Origin: Lutraria lutraria
Lineage: Eukaryota > Mollusca > Bivalvia > Venerida > Mactridae
Assembly: GCA_964023205.1 (NCBI GenBank)
Contig: OZ026835.1
Location: 35,633,380-35,697,379, forward strand
DNA length: 64,000 nucleotides
Reading direction: 5' to 3'
Below are positions 62,125 to 64,000 of this stretch, piece by piece (the first letter of the stretch is position 1; every line of letters starts with the position of its first letter). The notes beneath the pieces are model-generated. The model was not told the DNA's origin and ran no database searches. It worked only from the letters and a program-made list of their open reading frames with translations. Made by a program: the position numbers and the translations under genes.

Positions 62125-62426
62125 TTTTTAACATTCCATTCGACAGATATGGTCATTTTATGGGCACCCCACAGAGAGTGGGAGAATCGGGTCTACTCTT
62201 AATTTGTAATAGTTTTTCTTGTTTCTTTCTCGTACCCGGTGTAAAGCACCGATACAAGACTCACACATTTCCTGTGGTTTTTTCTAAACACTGCACTGGG
62301 CTCGGTAGACGGATGGGCTTTCAATTAAGTAATCCAACTACAAATACATTTCTATAGCGCAAAAACTATAAATATTCAATTGCGCTTTACATTGTCCTAT
62401 CATGTGCTCTATATTACACTAATTGG

Positions 62427-62462
<36 letters not shown>

Positions 62463-62865
62463 TCACCAGGAACCAGATAATAGTTTAACATTGTAGAACT
62501 GTCTGAATAAGTGTGTCTTAAGTTTCTGACGAAATACTATTTCAGTTGTTACTGTTTTTAAGTCACTAGGGAGCATATTCCACCATTTTGGACCAACTAC
62601 CACCAGCGACCTGTCAGCAATTTTGGTTCTTTGTCTCGGTACAAGGAAGTGAATGTAACTGTAAGATCGCAGGCGGTAGTTGCCTTGTACTCGTGTGAAT
62701 AGGTCTCTCAGATAGCTTGGCGCGGTTCCATTTACAACCCGGAAAACAATGACAAGCACCTTAAAAATTATCCTCTCTCGCACAGGTAGCCAGTGTAGCT
62801 GCTTTAAAATGTCAGAGCTATGTTGTTCATAAGAAGCGAGTTACCACTAGACCACCGATCCCTGT
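62125..62865 (-). mobile_element. SINE family A copy split by a LINE insertion
   Basis: The distal family A segment (CATTCGACAGATATGGTCAT, 62136 on) with 'CGGTGTAAAGCACCGATACA' and 'GGGCTCGGTAGACGGATGGG' runs to about 62340. The tRNA-like end 'GCGAGTTACCACTAGACCAC' appears only at about 62838, after the polyA-tailed LINE fragment and some unassigned bases. Confidence 0.55.
62463..62830 (-). pseudogene. 5'-truncated LINE (non-LTR retrotransposon), C-terminus of the reverse-transcriptase ORF
   Basis: The minus strand encodes 'LKQLHWLPVRERIIFKVLVI', then 'NGTAPSYLRDLF', 'LVPRQRTKIADRS' and 'WWNMLPSDLKTV', ending at a stop next to an oligo-T run at about 62429-62459, which is the polyA tail of the inserted copy. 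The pattern His-Trp-Leu-Pro-Val, Ala-Pro-x-Tyr-Leu, Pro-Arg and Trp-Asn-x-Leu-Pro is the standard C-terminal signature of animal LINE reverse transcriptases (CR1/L2/Jockey-type). Only about 120 residues remain, so this is a dead-on-arrival copy. It lies between the two halves of a SINE (62125-62340 and about 62837-62865). Confidence 0.8.
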
Positions 62866-64000
62866 ATCATTTAAGTGCGTTGGCTTCGTATTGACCATAA
62901 GATTAAAGCATTGTTATTATACAATTTACTGATACTATCTCATATTTTTAGTGTTACGAACGGTGTCTGAGTTAGGAACAAAATTGGATGACAATCTAAT
63001 GTTGTAGGATAGAATTGTATATCACTCTGGTTAGGTATCTCGGTTCTTTTGTTAGTTGTTATTCAATTTTCTTGTGAATAGAATACGTCCTATTCAATTA
63101 CCATAGGGACGAAACAAATTCCCAGACGATAAAAAACAGATAAAAGCATTGAAAAGCTCTGTCACAAACGGTAGATGGTCATTAACTCTATACAATATTC
63201 ACAATATGTCATTAGTCCAGTACCGGCAAGATATTACCCGTTTTGTAGCAAAATATGCAAACAAACAAATTTAAGTTATCACCGTCAGTTACAAATATTG
63301 TTTGATGTCGAATAATAACGTCTGCTGCGTCCCTACTCCAAATGAGACACGACCATTGGCAAATACACGGATACGAGGCGTAGCTGACAAAAGCTCATTG
63401 TTATGCATTGTAACTACAACACAAATTTAAACGAAAATGTTTTCCTTTGTCTACAACAGTTATTGTTTTCAGTTACAAACATCATAATTAAATCATAATA
63501 CAAACGGTTCCTAAAGGCATAATAATCAGTACATGAAATACAAGTACATTTGAATAGAATTCATGAGGAAAACAGGAATTATTCTTGAACTGTTCTTGAA
63601 TAGTTCATGAATAGTTCATGGAATATGAATAACTACTAGTATTCGACAGAGAGGTTCACAAACAAAAAGGCTTATACACACAAATAGTGGGTCCATGAAA
63701 GGAGTGGCGAGAAAATGGGCGTGACTAAAGAAATGGGTGCGATCTAAAACTACCAGAGCGATCAACGAAAATGAGAGACAAAGAGGTAAACGTACATCGG
63801 CCCTAACATTCTAAATAAGAAAATGGATTTCTAAGTCAAATTCTTACAAGCATGTATTTGGGTTGGGTTGGCGTGGGGTGGAGCACGCAACTTCAATAGA
63901 ATGTGACTAGCTGATACAGTTTTTTCCAACTGCTGAGCCTTTGTTTATAAGACTACGCTATGTCTGGGATTCCTTTAGGTTTCTTATTCAATTAAGCAAA

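Larger units (their letters stand above)
59796..64000 (-). other. Upstream synaptotagmin intron, right edge of the window
   Basis: The exon at 59795 begins in mid-codon, so at least one more coding exon lies upstream. I searched the minus strand here for a C2A first strand or a transmembrane exon and saw none. Contents: 30-bp minisatellite at 60475, a possible tRNA-like segment near 61921-61990, the SINE/LINE composite at 62125-62865 and a family 6 copy at 63545. Confidence 0.5.

Overview
This is an AT-rich animal genomic window, most likely from a mollusc and probably a bivalve. Genes are split by canonical GT-AG introns, the protein families are metazoan, and the introns are full of short non-autonomous transposons, including one that resembles the tandem-repeat 'pearl' elements known from oysters. 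The species cannot be named from the sequence alone.

Four genes can be supported by matching splice phases. (1) On the minus strand, coding exons between 21570 and 122 encode about 657 N-terminal residues of acetyl-CoA carboxylase: a short N-terminal tail with an AMPK-type serine, then the complete biotin carboxylase domain. The biotin carrier and carboxyltransferase parts lie off the left edge. (2) On the plus strand, 30223-42344 is a complete 8-exon gene for a 273-residue basic, proline- and aromatic-rich protein. It has the look of a ciliary or sperm axoneme protein (TEPP/SPMIP8-like is one possibility), but I do not recognise it with certainty. (3) On the minus strand, 59795-47644 carries the last five exons of a synaptotagmin, best matched to synaptotagmin-12: most of C2A, all of C2B and the stop codon, with most calcium-binding aspartates missing. 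(4) On the plus strand, 50993-52533 is a complete two-exon gene for a secreted methionine-rich protein of 304 residues. It is nested in the last intron of the synaptotagmin gene on the opposite strand, and I recognise no family.

Layout: 1-21.6 kb is the ACC gene body, with a pearl-like element, a 33-bp minisatellite, several MITEs and a SINE swollen by a GA-rich satellite. 21.6-30.2 kb is the putative first ACC intron, promoter side and intergenic DNA, with two hAT-like MITEs, a 0.9-kb fold-back element and a pair of tRNA-like repeats. 30.2-42.3 kb is gene 2. 42.3-47.6 kb is a convergent intergenic stretch. 47.6-64 kb is the synaptotagmin locus with the nested gene, three tandem-repeat arrays, composite SINE insertions and a truncated LINE.

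The four genes have unrelated roles (fatty-acid synthesis, probable axoneme, vesicle trafficking, secretion) and show no sign of shared function. The most unusual items are the inverted duplication of the first coding exon of gene 2, the nested orphan secreted gene, and a SINE family whose copies record nested insertions and the growth of a microsatellite. I saw no CRISPR array, prokaryotic operon or other clearly new molecular system.
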